DNA of 64,000 nucleotides from Nocardia ninae NBRC 108245 (GTDB lineage: Bacteria; Actinomycetota; Actinomycetes; Mycobacteriales; Mycobacteriaceae), in NCBI RefSeq assembly GCF_007990755.1, contig NZ_BJXA01000017.1, positions 1-64,000 on the forward strand, given 5' to 3'. Shown one piece after another: positions 16,034-25,493 of the stretch; the first letter of the stretch is position 1, and each line of letters opens with the position of its first letter. The position numbers and the translations under genes were made by a program. The notes beneath the pieces are model-generated. The model saw nothing but the letters and a program-made list of their open reading frames with translations. It was not told the origin of the DNA and searched no databases.

Positions 16034-17770
16034 CGGAATTTCTCCGAGGGCGGAAGTGGGCATCGCACGATCTACGAAATCGGCTTTCACCTGGGCTGAT
16101 GCTCCGACTCGGACGACGACGTCGGCGCAGTGGTGCGGCGGCAACTGATGTGTGACGACCGCCACGGTCCGATCGGGTTCCACCAAACCACTGTCCACGT
16201 CCAACAACTCGCGCAGCAGCTCGGCACCCGCGTCCGCCTCGAGGTGTTCGGTCGGTTCGTCGAGCAGCAATACCCGGGCCGGCGATACGAGTGCTCGGGC
16301 CAACAGGATGCGGCGGCGCTGACCGCCCGAGACCGCAGCCGCGCCACCGACCAGATCGGTGTGCACGCCCTCCGGCAGGGAGTCGAGCCAGTCGCCGAGA
16401 CCTACTCTCGCCAAGGCCTTCTCCGCTTCGGCCTCGGTGAGATCGCCGCGGGCAACGCGCAGGTTCTCCAGTACGGACGTGCCGAAGAGATGCGCGTCTT
16501 CGGCGAAGAAGGTGACGCCGGGCCGGGGAGTGTCGAAGAGTCCCGCCCACGCCATCAGCAGCGTGGTCTTTCCGGCCCCGCTCGGCCCGACGACGGCGAT
16601 CCGGCGGCCTTCGGGCAGCTCCGGAAGTTGTTGCAACAAAACGTCTTCGAGGACGCGGTCGGTAGCCGCGGGTTCGGCCGCATCGAGCTCGGTCAGCCGA
16701 CGCAAGGCCGCGCGTGCCGTCGTCAACGCCTGTGCGGCAGCGGGCAGCGGCCCGACCGCCTCGAAGGCCGACAGCGGAAGCAGGACGAGCACGGTGAGCA
16801 CCATCGGTGTCATCGCACCCGGCGCACCGCCCGACGGACCGTAGAGGCTGATGCCGATCAGCAAGGCCCCCAGCACACTCACGCCGATCGAGAGCGGGGT
16901 CGCCGCCGCCGACCACGCGCTGCGTGCGGCCGCCGCATCCTCCGCCGCGACCGCCCGGTGCGAGGCCGTGGTGGCGGCGGTGAGGGCCGCGTCCAGCCGA
17001 CCCGCGACGCGCAGTTCGGCCGCGTGGTCCAGCACCGTCAATGCCTGCGCGGTGAACTCGGCCCGATCTGCGCGCACGGCCCGTTCCGCTTCCCGCGCGG
17101 CCTTGGCCGACAGCCACGGGGCGACGATCCCCGAAAGGGCCAGTGCCCCGGCCAGAATCGCGGCGGCGGCCACCGAAATCGTGGCGAGCAGGCCGATCGC
17201 GACCGCGGACAGCACGACGGCGACCGCGACGGGGACGAACACCCGCACCACGACAGCGCCGAGATCGTCTATGTCGCTACCGATTCGCACGAGCAGGTCG
17301 CCCCGGCGCAGCTGCCCGCCCGACCGGCCGGCACCGATGACAGCCGATCGTCGGCCACTCGACGGCCTGCGCAGCCAGAAGTCGGATCCGGCCAGCGTGC
17401 GATAGACCGTGGTGCGTGCCGTCGCCATCGCACGCAGCGCGACGTCATGGGTGGCAAGCCTTTCCAGGTATCGGCACAGCCCTCGTGAAATACCGAGCGC
17501 CCGCACGGTCACCACGGCGATGCTCAGATCCAGCACTGGTGGCATCTGCCACGCACGGGCGATCAGCCATGCGGCCAGCGCCGCCAGCCCGAGCCCGCTG
17601 CCGAGTGCGAGCACACCCCAGGCGACGGCCACCACGACCCGCCACCGGGACAGTTCGAGCAATGCCCACATGCGCCGCAGGTCGCCGAGCAACGTCACGC
17701 TTTCCGTTGCCGCGCCGACCGCCGGCGCACCGGGCGTCTTCACTGCGACGCTGTCCGCCCTCGCACTCAT
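16019..17770 (-). CDS. cydC: Thiol reductant ABC exporter subunit CydC
   Basis: CydDC exports glutathione/cysteine-like reductants and is needed for assembly of cytochrome bd. The 583-aa subunit has six membrane helices in the N-terminal half and an ATPase domain with Walker A GPSGAGKT, signature VSGGQRRR and Walker B VLLLDEP. The ATG overlaps the last base of the cydD stop, so translation is coupled. It ends the cydABDC operon. The subunit order after cydAB agrees with mycobacteria. Confidence 0.93.
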   Translation of the reverse strand: MSARADSVAVKTPGAPAVGAATESVTLLGDLRRMWALLELSRWRVVVAVAWGVLALGSGLGLAALAAWLIARAWQMPPVLDLSIAVVTVRALGISRGLCRYLERLATHDVALRAMATARTTVYRTLAGSDFWLRRPSSGRRSAVIGAGRSGGQLRRGDLLVRIGSDIDDLGAVVVRVFVPVAVAVVLSAVAIGLLATISVAAAAILAGALALSGIVAPWLSAKAAREAERAVRADRAEFTAQALTVLDHAAELRVAGRLDAALTAATTASHRAVAAEDAAAARSAWSAAATPLSIGVSVLGALLIGISLYGPSGGAPGAMTPMVLTVLVLLPLSAFEAVGPLPAAAQALTTARAALRRLTELDAAEPAATDRVLEDVLLQQLPELPEGRRIAVVGPSGAGKTTLLMAWAGLFDTPRPGVTFFAEDAHLFGTSVLENLRVARGDLTEAEAEKALARVGLGDWLDSLPEGVHTDLVGGAAAVSGGQRRRILLARALVSPARVLLLDEPTEHLEADAGAELLRELLDVDSGLVEPDRTVAVVTHQLPPHHCADVVVRVGASAQVKADFVDRAMPTSALGEIPLPTR

Positions 17771-19572
17771 CAGACCCCCACCTCCGCCCGCTCATCGATC
17801 GAGGCACGTACTCGAATCACCTGATCGGCAGCTGCGAGAACCGTTGGACGATGGCCGATCACGATGACCGTCGCGCCGTCCCGAGCGCGCTGCTTCAGCG
17901 CCGCGAGGACGGCGGTCTCGCTGTCGGCGTCGAGGTGGGCCGTCGGCTCGTCCAGTAACAGGATCGGCCGGTCCGCGGCGAGCACCCTGGTCAACGCCAG
18001 TCGCTGGCGCTGGCCGAGGGACAGCCCGACGCCGCCCGGACCGACCACGGTGTCCCATCGATCGGGCAGTTCATCCAGCACCGTGTCGAATCCGGTAGCC
18101 ACACAAGCGGCTTCGAGGTCGTCGACCACGCGGGCCGGTCCATGCGCAGGTGACGGCTCGGCCTGCGCGCCGAACAGTTCGAGGTTTTCGAGCAACGTGC
18201 CGGGCACCAGGACGGGACGCTGCGGCAGCCACGCGACGCGGGCCCACCATGCATCCTGATCCAGCTCGCGCACGTCGACGCCGTCGATGGTCACCGCGCC
18301 CTGGTCCGGCTCGATCAATCCCAGAATCGCCTGCACCGCTGTCGATTTCCCGCTGCCGTTGGGCCCGGCCAGGACCGTGACGACACCTGGGCGCAGCAGC
18401 GCAGATAGCCCGTCGGGCGCGAAACCACCACGCGCCCGGACGGACAGCTCGTGCAGTTCGACTACCCCACCTACCCGTACCGGCGCTACGCCGCCGGCAC
18501 CCGCCGCGCCGCCCCCGTCCGGCCCGTCGGATTCCGGCGCACCGGGTACCGACTCGAGCACCGCGAAGGCCTTGTCCGCGGCCGCCATTCCGTCCTGTGC
18601 GGCATGAAACCGCTCCCCCACCATCCGCAGTGGCAGATACACCTCCGGGGCCAGCACCAGGGCAACCAGGCCCGCGTACAGGCTCATCTCACCGAACACC
18701 AGCCGCAGTCCGATGGACACCGCGATCAGCGCGACGCTCAACGTCGCGAGCAGCTCGAGCACCATCGAGGACAGGAACGCGATCCGCAGCGCGCGCATCG
18801 TCCGCTGCCGCAGCGCATCTCCGAGGGCACGCACACGGTCGGCCATCGTGCCCGGGCGGACCGCCGACGAATGGGCCGCGCCGTGGTCCTGTTCCGCGGC
18901 AACCACGCCACCGCGCTCCCGCCCGAGCGCCTGCAATGTCGGCATACCCGCGAACAGGTCGAGCAGTTGATCCGACAGCCGGGTGGTCGCGGCGAGGGTT
19001 GCCTCGGCACGGCCCTGCGTCAGCAGCCCGATCAGGATCATGAAGATCGGAATCAGCGGCAACGTGATCACCACGATGAGGCCCGAGAGCGGATCGTGGA
19101 TCGCGATGACCGCCAACACGATCGGCGGCACCAGAACCGCGAGCAGCAGGGCGGGAACGTAACCGATGAGATAGCCGCGCAACCCGGACAGCCCGGTGCC
19201 GACCACGACCGCGAGGTCGGTTCTGCGGGTTTCGAGTTCCCGCGGTGGCAACCGAGCCCCGGCGGTGAGCACCGCGGTTTCCAGCTCGGCCACCACGCCC
19301 GCGCCCGCCCGGTGCGCCAGCCGCGATTGCAGCCAGGTGGCCAGCACCCGGCAGGCGATGGCAAGTACGAGCACCAGCAGCTCGGTCGTCCACGCGCCGA
19401 GGCTGCGCTGTCCGGGATCGGTGACGACCCCGGACAGCACCCGGGCCAGCATGACCGCCGCGACCACGATCGATCCGGTGATCACCACGGACAGTGCGAC
19501 ACTCAGCACCAGGTAGCGGCGAGCCGAGCGGGCATACCGCCACAGGCGCGGGTCGACGGGCGGGCGGGCCAT
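17770..19572 (-). CDS. cydD: Thiol reductant ABC exporter subunit CydD
   Basis: The partner of CydC is a 600-aa half-transporter with a six-helix membrane domain (about 20-320) and an ATPase domain with Walker A GPNGSGKS, signature LSLGQRQR and Walker B ILLLDEP. A Pro/Gly-rich linker (about 345-370) precedes the ATPase part. It lies 3 nt after cydB. The signature differs slightly from canonical LSGGQ (LSLGQ). Confidence 0.93.
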   Translation of the reverse strand: MARPPVDPRLWRYARSARRYLVLSVALSVVITGSIVVAAVMLARVLSGVVTDPGQRSLGAWTTELLVLVLAIACRVLATWLQSRLAHRAGAGVVAELETAVLTAGARLPPRELETRRTDLAVVVGTGLSGLRGYLIGYVPALLLAVLVPPIVLAVIAIHDPLSGLIVVITLPLIPIFMILIGLLTQGRAEATLAATTRLSDQLLDLFAGMPTLQALGRERGGVVAAEQDHGAAHSSAVRPGTMADRVRALGDALRQRTMRALRIAFLSSMVLELLATLSVALIAVSIGLRLVFGEMSLYAGLVALVLAPEVYLPLRMVGERFHAAQDGMAAADKAFAVLESVPGAPESDGPDGGGAAGAGGVAPVRVGGVVELHELSVRARGGFAPDGLSALLRPGVVTVLAGPNGSGKSTAVQAILGLIEPDQGAVTIDGVDVRELDQDAWWARVAWLPQRPVLVPGTLLENLELFGAQAEPSPAHGPARVVDDLEAACVATGFDTVLDELPDRWDTVVGPGGVGLSLGQRQRLALTRVLAADRPILLLDEPTAHLDADSETAVLAALKQRARDGATVIVIGHRPTVLAAADQVIRVRASIDERAEVGV

Positions 19573-19575
19573 GGC

Positions 19576-20598
19576 TCAGTCCTTCAACGGGAGCCCGACC
19601 GGGGCCGGGATCTGGTCGACGGTGATCCGCTTGCGGAACACCCAGTACGTCCAGCCTTGGTAGAGCAGCACCACCGGCGTGACGATCACCGCCGCCCAGC
19701 TCATCACCTTCAGCGTGTACGGCGTGGACGACGCGTTGTGGATGGTCAGGTCGAACGCCGCATCGATGGTGGAGGGCAACACATTCGGGAACAACGAACC
19801 GAACAGCAGCGTGGTCGCCGCCGCCACTGTGACGGTGGTGCCGGTGAAGGCCCAGCCGTCGCGATCGGCGAGCACCGCGGCGCAGGCGGCGACCAGCCCG
19901 AGTACCGCGAGCCCCAACGGAATCCACGTCCACCCGGTGCCGTAGGCCAGCTGAGTCCAGAGTCCGAACGCGCCGACGATCAGGGCGGTCGGCGCGAGCA
20001 GCAACCTGGCCGTGCGCTGGGCGTCGTCGCGCACCTCGCCACCGGTCTTCAGCCCGAGGAACACCGCGCCGTGCAGCGCGAACAACAGCGCGGTGGTCAA
20101 GCCGCCGAGTAAAGCGTAGGGGCCCAGCAGATCCCACACCGAGCCGGCGAACTGCTTGTTCTCGTTCAGCGGCACCCCGCGCACGATATTGGCGAAGACC
20201 CAGCCCCACGCGAGCGCCGGAATCCAGGAACCGATGCCGATCCCGAGATCGCAGCGCGCCCGCCAGCGCGGATCGTTGATCTTGCCGCGATATTCGATCG
20301 CGCAGATGCGCAGGATCAGCGCGACGAGCAGCAACAGCAGCGCCAGGTAGAAACCGGAGAACATACTGGCGTACCACTCCGGGAAGGCGGCGAACATGGC
20401 GCCGCCCGCGGTGATCACCCAGACCTCGTTGCCGTCCCACACCGGCCCGATCGTGTTGAGCACCACCCGCCTTCGCGTGTCGGAGCCGCGGCCGAGGATC
20501 GGCATCAGCATGCCGACCCCGAAGTCGAAGCCCTCCAGCACAAAGTAACCGGTGAACAGCACTCCGATCAGCACGAACCAGAACTCTTGCAGACTCAT
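19576..20598 (-). CDS. cydB: Cytochrome bd ubiquinol oxidase subunit II
   Basis: CydB pairs with CydA in the high-affinity quinol oxidase of the cell membrane. The 340 aa start MSLQEFWFVLIGVLFTGYFVLEGFDFGVGML, the typical first helix with the GFDFGVG motif, followed by about eight more membrane spans. The stretch GPVWDGNEVWVITAGGAMFAAFP is diagnostic for CydB. It begins 9 nt after cydA. Bd oxidase lets actinobacteria respire at low oxygen or when the bcc-aa3 branch is blocked. Confidence 0.97.
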   Translation of the reverse strand: MSLQEFWFVLIGVLFTGYFVLEGFDFGVGMLMPILGRGSDTRRRVVLNTIGPVWDGNEVWVITAGGAMFAAFPEWYASMFSGFYLALLLLLVALILRICAIEYRGKINDPRWRARCDLGIGIGSWIPALAWGWVFANIVRGVPLNENKQFAGSVWDLLGPYALLGGLTTALLFALHGAVFLGLKTGGEVRDDAQRTARLLLAPTALIVGAFGLWTQLAYGTGWTWIPLGLAVLGLVAACAAVLADRDGWAFTGTTVTVAAATTLLFGSLFPNVLPSTIDAAFDLTIHNASSTPYTLKVMSWAAVIVTPVVLLYQGWTYWVFRKRITVDQIPAPVGLPLKD

Positions 20599-20607
20599 CG
20601 TCGGCTC

Positions 20608-22104
20608 CTAGTAGGCGAACGAAAGTTGTTCGACGGCAGGCTCTTCGGTCCGCGGCCCGCCCGGGCCGCCGGTATCGCCGGGCTTGTCGTCGCCGGCGAC
20701 CACCGGCGCCGGATCGGGCCCGTGCACCACGTAGCGCCGCATCAGGTAGAACCAGACCACCGCCAGCGCGCCATACAGCAGCGTGAAGACGATCAGCGAG
20801 AACAGCACCACCCCGGCCGAATGGTTCGAGACACCCTGCTGCACCATCAGCCGCACGTTCGGGTCACCCGTCGGGTTCGGCACGACAACCCAAGGCTGGC
20901 GGCCCATTTCGGTGAACACCCAGCCCGCGCTGTTGGCCAGGAACGGTGTCGGAATCATCAGCAGGCTGAGCCAGGAGAACCAGCGCTGGTTCGGCACCCG
21001 GCCGCGCCGGGTGAGCCACAGCCCGGCCAGCGCCAGCAAAGCCGACCCCGCCGCGAGGCCGATCATCGCTCGGAACGACCAGTAGGTGACGAACAAGTTC
21101 GGCCGGTAGTCGCCGACGCCGTACTTCTGGTTGTATTCCTGCTGCAGGTCCACCACGCCGGGCAGGGTGACGCCGCTGAACTCGCCCTTGGCCAGGAACG
21201 GCAGCACGAACGGCACCTCGAGCACGTGCGTGACGCTGTCGCAGTTGTTGTGCGTGCCGACGGTGAGAATGGAGAAGTCCGGGTCGGTTTCGGTGTGGCA
21301 CAACGACTCCGCCGAGGCCATCTTCATCGGCTGCTGCTCGAACATCAGCTTGCCCTGGGTGTCGCCGGTGAAGAACAACGCCACCAGCGACACCAGCATC
21401 ACCCAGGTGCCGACCAGCGCCGCGGGCCGCCACATGGTGCGCGCCTCCGCCAACTGGGCGCTGTCCCCGCTGCGCGCCTTGCGCACCATCCACCAGCCCG
21501 CGATACCCGCCACGAAAGTGCCTGCGGTGACGAAGGATCCGGCGACCACGTGCGGAAAGGCCGCCAGCAGTGTGTTGTTCGTGAGCACCGCGACGATGCT
21601 CTCCAATTCGGCCCGGCCCGTCTCCGGATTGAACCGCGCGCCGACCGGGTGCTGCATGAACGAGTTCGCGGCGACGATGAAGTACGCCGAGGCGTTCACC
21701 CCGATGGCCACCATCCAAATCGCGGCCAGGTGCGCGAGTTTCGGCAATCGGGACCAGCCGAAGATCCACAGTCCGAGGAAGGTCGACTCCATGAAGAAGG
21801 CGACCAGCCCCTCCAGCGCGAGGGGCGCGCCGAACACGTCACCGACGAAGCGCGAGTACTCGCTCCAGTTCATCCCGAACTGGAACTCCTGCACGATGCC
21901 GGTGGCGACACCGAGGGCGAAGTTGATCAGGAACAGCTTGCCGAAGAACTTGGTCAGCCGAAGCCAGTGCTCCTTACCGGTGATCACCCACGCGGTCTGC
22001 ATGGCGGCGACCAGGGGTGCGAGTCCAATGGTCAGCGGCACCAGCAGAAAGTGGTAGACCGTGGTGATCCCGAACTGCCACCGCGAGATATCCAGCGCGT
22101 TCAT
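20608..22104 (-). CDS. cydA: Cytochrome bd ubiquinol oxidase subunit I
   Basis: The catalytic, haem-bearing subunit of cytochrome bd oxidises menaquinol and reduces oxygen to water without proton pumping. In 498 aa it shows the conserved start (SRWQFGITTVYHFLLVPLTI with haem ligand His18), the EFQFGMNWSEYSRFVGDVFGAPLA block and GRQPW near residue 400. Nine membrane helices are expected. It is the first gene of cydABDC. The 300-bp upstream gap holds a SERSER repeat, a 19-bp palindrome and a DosR-like box, so complex control is likely. No good ribosome site precedes the ATG. Confidence 0.97.
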   Translation of the reverse strand: MNALDISRWQFGITTVYHFLLVPLTIGLAPLVAAMQTAWVITGKEHWLRLTKFFGKLFLINFALGVATGIVQEFQFGMNWSEYSRFVGDVFGAPLALEGLVAFFMESTFLGLWIFGWSRLPKLAHLAAIWMVAIGVNASAYFIVAANSFMQHPVGARFNPETGRAELESIVAVLTNNTLLAAFPHVVAGSFVTAGTFVAGIAGWWMVRKARSGDSAQLAEARTMWRPAALVGTWVMLVSLVALFFTGDTQGKLMFEQQPMKMASAESLCHTETDPDFSILTVGTHNNCDSVTHVLEVPFVLPFLAKGEFSGVTLPGVVDLQQEYNQKYGVGDYRPNLFVTYWSFRAMIGLAAGSALLALAGLWLTRRGRVPNQRWFSWLSLLMIPTPFLANSAGWVFTEMGRQPWVVVPNPTGDPNVRLMVQQGVSNHSAGVVLFSLIVFTLLYGALAVVWFYLMRRYVVHGPDPAPVVAGDDKPGDTGGPGGPRTEEPAVEQLSFAY

Positions 22105-22155
22105 AACCGCGCCTCGCCCGCGCTGGGCTCCGTCATGACCGCCGGGGCGGCTCCG

Positions 22156-22184
22156 TCATCGGTTCGCTCGCTGCGCTCGCTCAC
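22156..22184 (-). repeat. SERSER-type short interspersed repeat, copy 2
   Basis: On the minus strand it reads GTGAGCGAGCGCAGCGAGCG followed by AACCGATGA. It is the same element as at 14875-14901, here in the 5' region of cydA, where it would be part of the mRNA leader. Confidence 0.75.
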
Positions 22185-22215
22185 GGTGCCACGACCTCCT
22201 CGTCGTCTACGACAT

Positions 22216-22234
22216 GACGTAGTAATACTACGTC
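22216..22234. promoter_or_regulatory. 19-bp perfect palindrome upstream of cydA
   Basis: GACGTAGTAATACTACGTC is a perfect inverted repeat of 9-bp arms around one A. A further half site CTACG (22207-22211) pairs with the same arm. It lies 112 bp upstream of the cydA ATG and is very likely an operator; which repressor binds is unknown. The GTAGTA/TACTAC half sites recall BlaI/MecI sites, but the arms face the other way. Confidence 0.7.
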
Positions 22235-22275
22235 GGAGGAGGGTCGGAACAAGTGAGTCGTAGGACACGACACAC

Positions 22276-22292
22276 GGGGACTTTCGGCCTTC
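22276..22292. promoter_or_regulatory. DosR-like box upstream of cydABDC
   Basis: GGGGACTTTCGGCCTTC resembles the mycobacterial dormancy regulator motif (GGGACTTT.G.CCC). It is about 170 bp upstream of the cydA start. Hypoxic control of cytochrome bd makes biological sense, but the right half is imperfect. Confidence 0.45.
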
Positions 22293-22404
22293 AACAGCGC
22301 TTTTGCGAGCTCGCACCGTCCTGCGGCTGTGCGAGTAGGACACACATCACGTCGACTGTTGCCCGTCGGCGGCCGGTGCGGGCAGTCACCGGTCGCCGCC
22401 ACCT

Positions 22405-23325
22405 CTACCAGTCGCCGATGGCTCCGGCCCGTTCGACGCCACGGTCGACCAGGTCGATGATTTCCTGCGCGTTATCGGGCGCCGACATCCGCAAGCCGTC
22501 CAGCGAGTTCACCCGCGCGGCCAGCGAGATGCTCGACATCATCCACACGCTGTCGCAGGTGAGCAGATCAGCGGTGAACAGCGACTTGTAGATACATTCC
22601 CACCCCGCCTTCTCCGCCTCGGCGAACAGCGCGCGCTGGGTGACCCCCGGCAGCACACCGTTCTTGGCGGGCGGGGTGATCAGCTGCTTGTCCCGCGCGA
22701 TCACCACGGACGAGCGCGGACCCTCCAGCACCCGGTTCTCCGTGCTGGTGAAGATCACGTCGTCGGCGCCCATCCTGCCCGCGAACCGCAGCGCCGCCAT
22801 ATTGGACGCGTAGGACAGCGTCTTGGCGCCGAGCAGCTGCCACGGCGCGGCCTGCGCCAGGTCGATCGAGATGCCGCGGGACAGCGTCACCACCGCGACA
22901 CCGTCGGTCCGCGCCTTCTGCACGCGATCCGGCACGGGTAGCACGAGCACGTACGCGGTGGGCACCGGAACGGCGGCCGCGAGATCGCCGGTCGTCACCT
23001 TCTCGGTCACGCCCGATAGCTCGGAGTCCCGCCCCCGCGTGAGCACCAGCCGCATGACTCCTTCGCGGTCTGCACCCCACTCCTTCGCGGCCCGCTCGAC
23101 CGCCTCCCGCCACCGCCCCAGTTCGGGCTCGGGCAGATCCAGCGCCTGCGCCGACCGGCGCAGCCTGCCTAGATGAAACTCGATCGCACACGCGTTGCCC
23201 GCGCGCACCAGAACTGTTTCGAAAATACCGTCGCCCCGCAATACGCCGATATCGTCCGCATACAACAACGGCGCGTCCGGATCCCGGACAGCGCCGTCGA
23301 GTGAGACAAGAACCCGATCTACCAT
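22405..23325 (-). CDS. pabC: Aminodeoxychorismate lyase (PLP fold type IV)
   Basis: The 306-aa protein belongs to the class IV aminotransferase fold. It would release pyruvate from 4-amino-4-deoxychorismate to give p-aminobenzoate for folate synthesis. The PLP Lys lies in GAKTLSYASNMAALR and the phosphate/carboxylate loop in ENRVLEGPRSSVV. It corresponds to Rv0812. A branched-chain or D-amino-acid aminotransferase role cannot be excluded from sequence alone. In mycobacteria this gene adjoins Rv0813c; here cydABDC lies between. Confidence 0.88.
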   Translation of the reverse strand: MVDRVLVSLDGAVRDPDAPLLYADDIGVLRGDGIFETVLVRAGNACAIEFHLGRLRRSAQALDLPEPELGRWREAVERAAKEWGADREGVMRLVLTRGRDSELSGVTEKVTTGDLAAAVPVPTAYVLVLPVPDRVQKARTDGVAVVTLSRGISIDLAQAAPWQLLGAKTLSYASNMAALRFAGRMGADDVIFTSTENRVLEGPRSSVVIARDKQLITPPAKNGVLPGVTQRALFAEAEKAGWECIYKSLFTADLLTCDSVWMMSSISLAARVNSLDGLRMSAPDNAQEIIDLVDRGVERAGAIGDW

Positions 23326-23507
23326 GCGTCGAGAGTAGGCGGTGTTGCTATGTCTCGCCTATGTCACGGCAGACTTCGCGGCATCTTTTACAAGCTGCCG
23401 CCCGAGGTTCACCCGGACGCCGCGCACGCGACGTCAGGAACGTCTCCGAACGGCCTCGCGCGCACTCCCCCGCAGCCCCGGTTCGGGCACCCGACTCCGG
23501 CCCCGCC

Positions 23508-23513
23508 TACAGT
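23508..23513 (+). promoter_or_regulatory. -10 box of leaderless ygfZ transcript
   Basis: TACAGT ends 6 nt before GTG 23520 and decides that start over longer readings of the same frame. Confidence 0.65.
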
Positions 23514-23519
23514 GGAAAC

Positions 23520-24632
23520 GTGTCCGTGGTCGTTGCGCCCAGCCCCATCCTCGCTGTTTCGGGAGCCGTCGCGGGAGCGCCGGGTTCGCCCGACGCCGCC
23601 GTCGCGTGGCACTACGGTGACCCGCTCGGTGAACAACGCGCCGCGATCCAACGCGCGGCGGTCGTCGATCGCTCGCACCGTTTCGTCCTGACCATCACCG
23701 GCGCTGAGCGGCTGACCTGGCTGCATACCATCAGCAGCCAGCACATCGCCGCCCTGAGCGACGGGCAGTCGGCGGAGAATCTGGACCTCGATCTCAACGG
23801 CCGGGTGCTGAACCATTTCGTGCTCACCGAGCTGGACGACACGGTCTGGATCGATACCGAGGGCGACCGCGGCCCCGCGCTGCTGGAGTTCCTGCGGAAG
23901 ATGGTCTTCTGGGCCGACGCCAAGCCGGCCGAGTCCGAGTACACGGTGCTGAGCCTGCTCGGACCGAAGGCCGCCGAGGTGATCGCGGCCTTCGGCGTCG
24001 CGAGCCTGCCCGGCACCTACGAGGCCGTGCCACTGCCCGACGGCGGTTTCCTGCGGCGCATGCCGTGGCCGACCGCCGACTCCTTCGATCTGCTGATCCC
24101 TCGCGACCGGCTCGCCGAGTGGTGGACCCGGCTGACCGAGGCCGGCGCCGAACCGGCGGGCATGTGGGCGTTCGAGGCGCTGCGAGTCGCCGCCGTGCGA
24201 CCCCGCATCGGCCTGGACACCGATGAGCGGACCATCCCGCACGAGGCCCGCTGGATCGGCGGGGTCGCCGAGTACGGTGCCGTGCACCTGGAGAAGGGCT
24301 GCTACCGCGGCCAGGAGACAGTGGCGCGGGTACACAATCTCGGCAAGCCGCCGCGGCACCTGGTGCTGCTGCACCTGGACGGTTCGGCCGACGAGCGCCC
24401 CGCGACCGGCGACGACATCACCGCGGGCGGCCGCACCGTCGGTCGCCTCGGCACCGTCATCGACCACTTCGAACTCGGCCCCATCGCGCTTGCACTGGTC
24501 AAACGCACCGTCCCGGCGGACACCGCGCTGACGGCCGGAACGACCGCCGCGGCCATCGAGCCCGACTCCGTCCCCAGGGACGACGAACCGCAGGCGGGCA
24601 GGCTCGCCGTCGATCGGCTCCGCGGCCGCTGA
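23520..24632 (+). CDS. ygfZ: Folate-binding YgfZ/GcvT-like protein
   Basis: YgfZ proteins bind tetrahydrofolate and help repair or assemble Fe-S clusters, for example in MiaB. The 370-aa protein has a GcvT-like fold and the diagnostic motif KGCYRGQE (near residue 260), whose Cys is the key residue. GTG 23520 is chosen because a TACAGT box lies 6 nt upstream; the frame is open further left but that part is low-complexity. It is divergent from the aminodeoxychorismate lyase gene and matches Rv0811c. Confidence 0.92.
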   Translation: MSVVVAPSPILAVSGAVAGAPGSPDAAVAWHYGDPLGEQRAAIQRAAVVDRSHRFVLTITGAERLTWLHTISSQHIAALSDGQSAENLDLDLNGRVLNHFVLTELDDTVWIDTEGDRGPALLEFLRKMVFWADAKPAESEYTVLSLLGPKAAEVIAAFGVASLPGTYEAVPLPDGGFLRRMPWPTADSFDLLIPRDRLAEWWTRLTEAGAEPAGMWAFEALRVAAVRPRIGLDTDERTIPHEARWIGGVAEYGAVHLEKGCYRGQETVARVHNLGKPPRHLVLLHLDGSADERPATGDDITAGGRTVGRLGTVIDHFELGPIALALVKRTVPADTALTAGTTAAAIEPDSVPRDDEPQAGRLAVDRLRGR

Positions 24633-24752
24633 CCGCCATGGCCATCGAATACCGCAGGGGCACCGGCCCCGCGTCGCCCGCTGGGCACCAGCCGAGCGAC
24701 CGCATCCGCCATTCCGGCATATCGTCGACACCCGACCACGTGACGAGAGGAA

Positions 24753-25493
24753 GTGACTGTGCGACCAGGTGATACCGGTCAGGTACTGGCCGTCTGCGTG
24801 GTGCACGCCGACCTCGACGTACCGGGCCGCGTCGGCAGATCCGCGATCGACAAGCGGCCGAGGCCGGGCCGGGTACCGGTGCGCGCGCTCGGGCTCGACG
24901 GAGATCACGTCTGCAACGTCGAGGATCATGGCGGTGTACATCAGGCCGTCTACGCCTATGCCGACGAAGACGCCCGACGCTGGGCCGGCGAGCTGGATCG
25001 GGACTTGCCCGCGGGTTGGTTCGGCGAGAACCTGCGCATCGAGGGACTCGCGGTCAGCGACGCGGTGGTCGGCGCCCGCTGGACCATCGGCGACACACTG
25101 CTCGAGGTGAGCGCGCCGCGGGTGCCGTGCGCCACCTTCCAGCACTGGGCCGGGGAAGCCAAGTGGGTCAAGCGATTCGCGCTGCGCAGCGACACCGGCA
25201 CCTACCTGCGGGTGCTGACCGAGGGCACGATCGGCGCGGGCGACACCGTGTCGGTGGTGCACGTGCCGGACCACGGCATCACCGTCCGCGACGTCTTCAC
25301 CGGCGCCGACCCGGACCGGCTCGCGTTCCTCGCGACCGCGGAGCCGACCCTCTCCGACGACATCCGCATGCAGATCGAACGCCATGCCCGCAGGCAGGCC
25401 AACGCCGACCGCGCGGCCCGGCAGCGCGCCGACCAACCAGCAGATCCGGCCACCCCACGTGGCGCCGAACTCGACACGGGAGCACAACTGTGA
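24753..25493 (+). CDS. MOSC domain protein (YiiM-like)
   Basis: The 246-aa product has a MOSC fold: GLDGDHVCNVEDHGGVHQAVYAYADEDARRW, then WFGENLRIEGL, and the sulfur-carrier motif RVPCATFQHW with the conserved Cys. MOSC proteins handle sulfur or molybdenum cofactor substrates such as N-hydroxylated compounds. A C-terminal three-helix extension with many Arg follows. A GAGAGGAA site fits either GTG 24753 or GTG 24759 as start. Its TGA overlaps the GTG of the asparaginase gene, so both are coupled. Confidence 0.88.
   Translation: MTVRPGDTGQVLAVCVVHADLDVPGRVGRSAIDKRPRPGRVPVRALGLDGDHVCNVEDHGGVHQAVYAYADEDARRWAGELDRDLPAGWFGENLRIEGLAVSDAVVGARWTIGDTLLEVSAPRVPCATFQHWAGEAKWVKRFALRSDTGTYLRVLTEGTIGAGDTVSVVHVPDHGITVRDVFTGADPDRLAFLATAEPTLSDDIRMQIERHARRQANADRAARQRADQPADPATPRGAELDTGAQL

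Noticed and set aside
22330-22352. CRP-like site (TGTG...CACA) upstream of cydA
   Set aside because: The spacing is one base too long and the inner bases do not fit the consensus.
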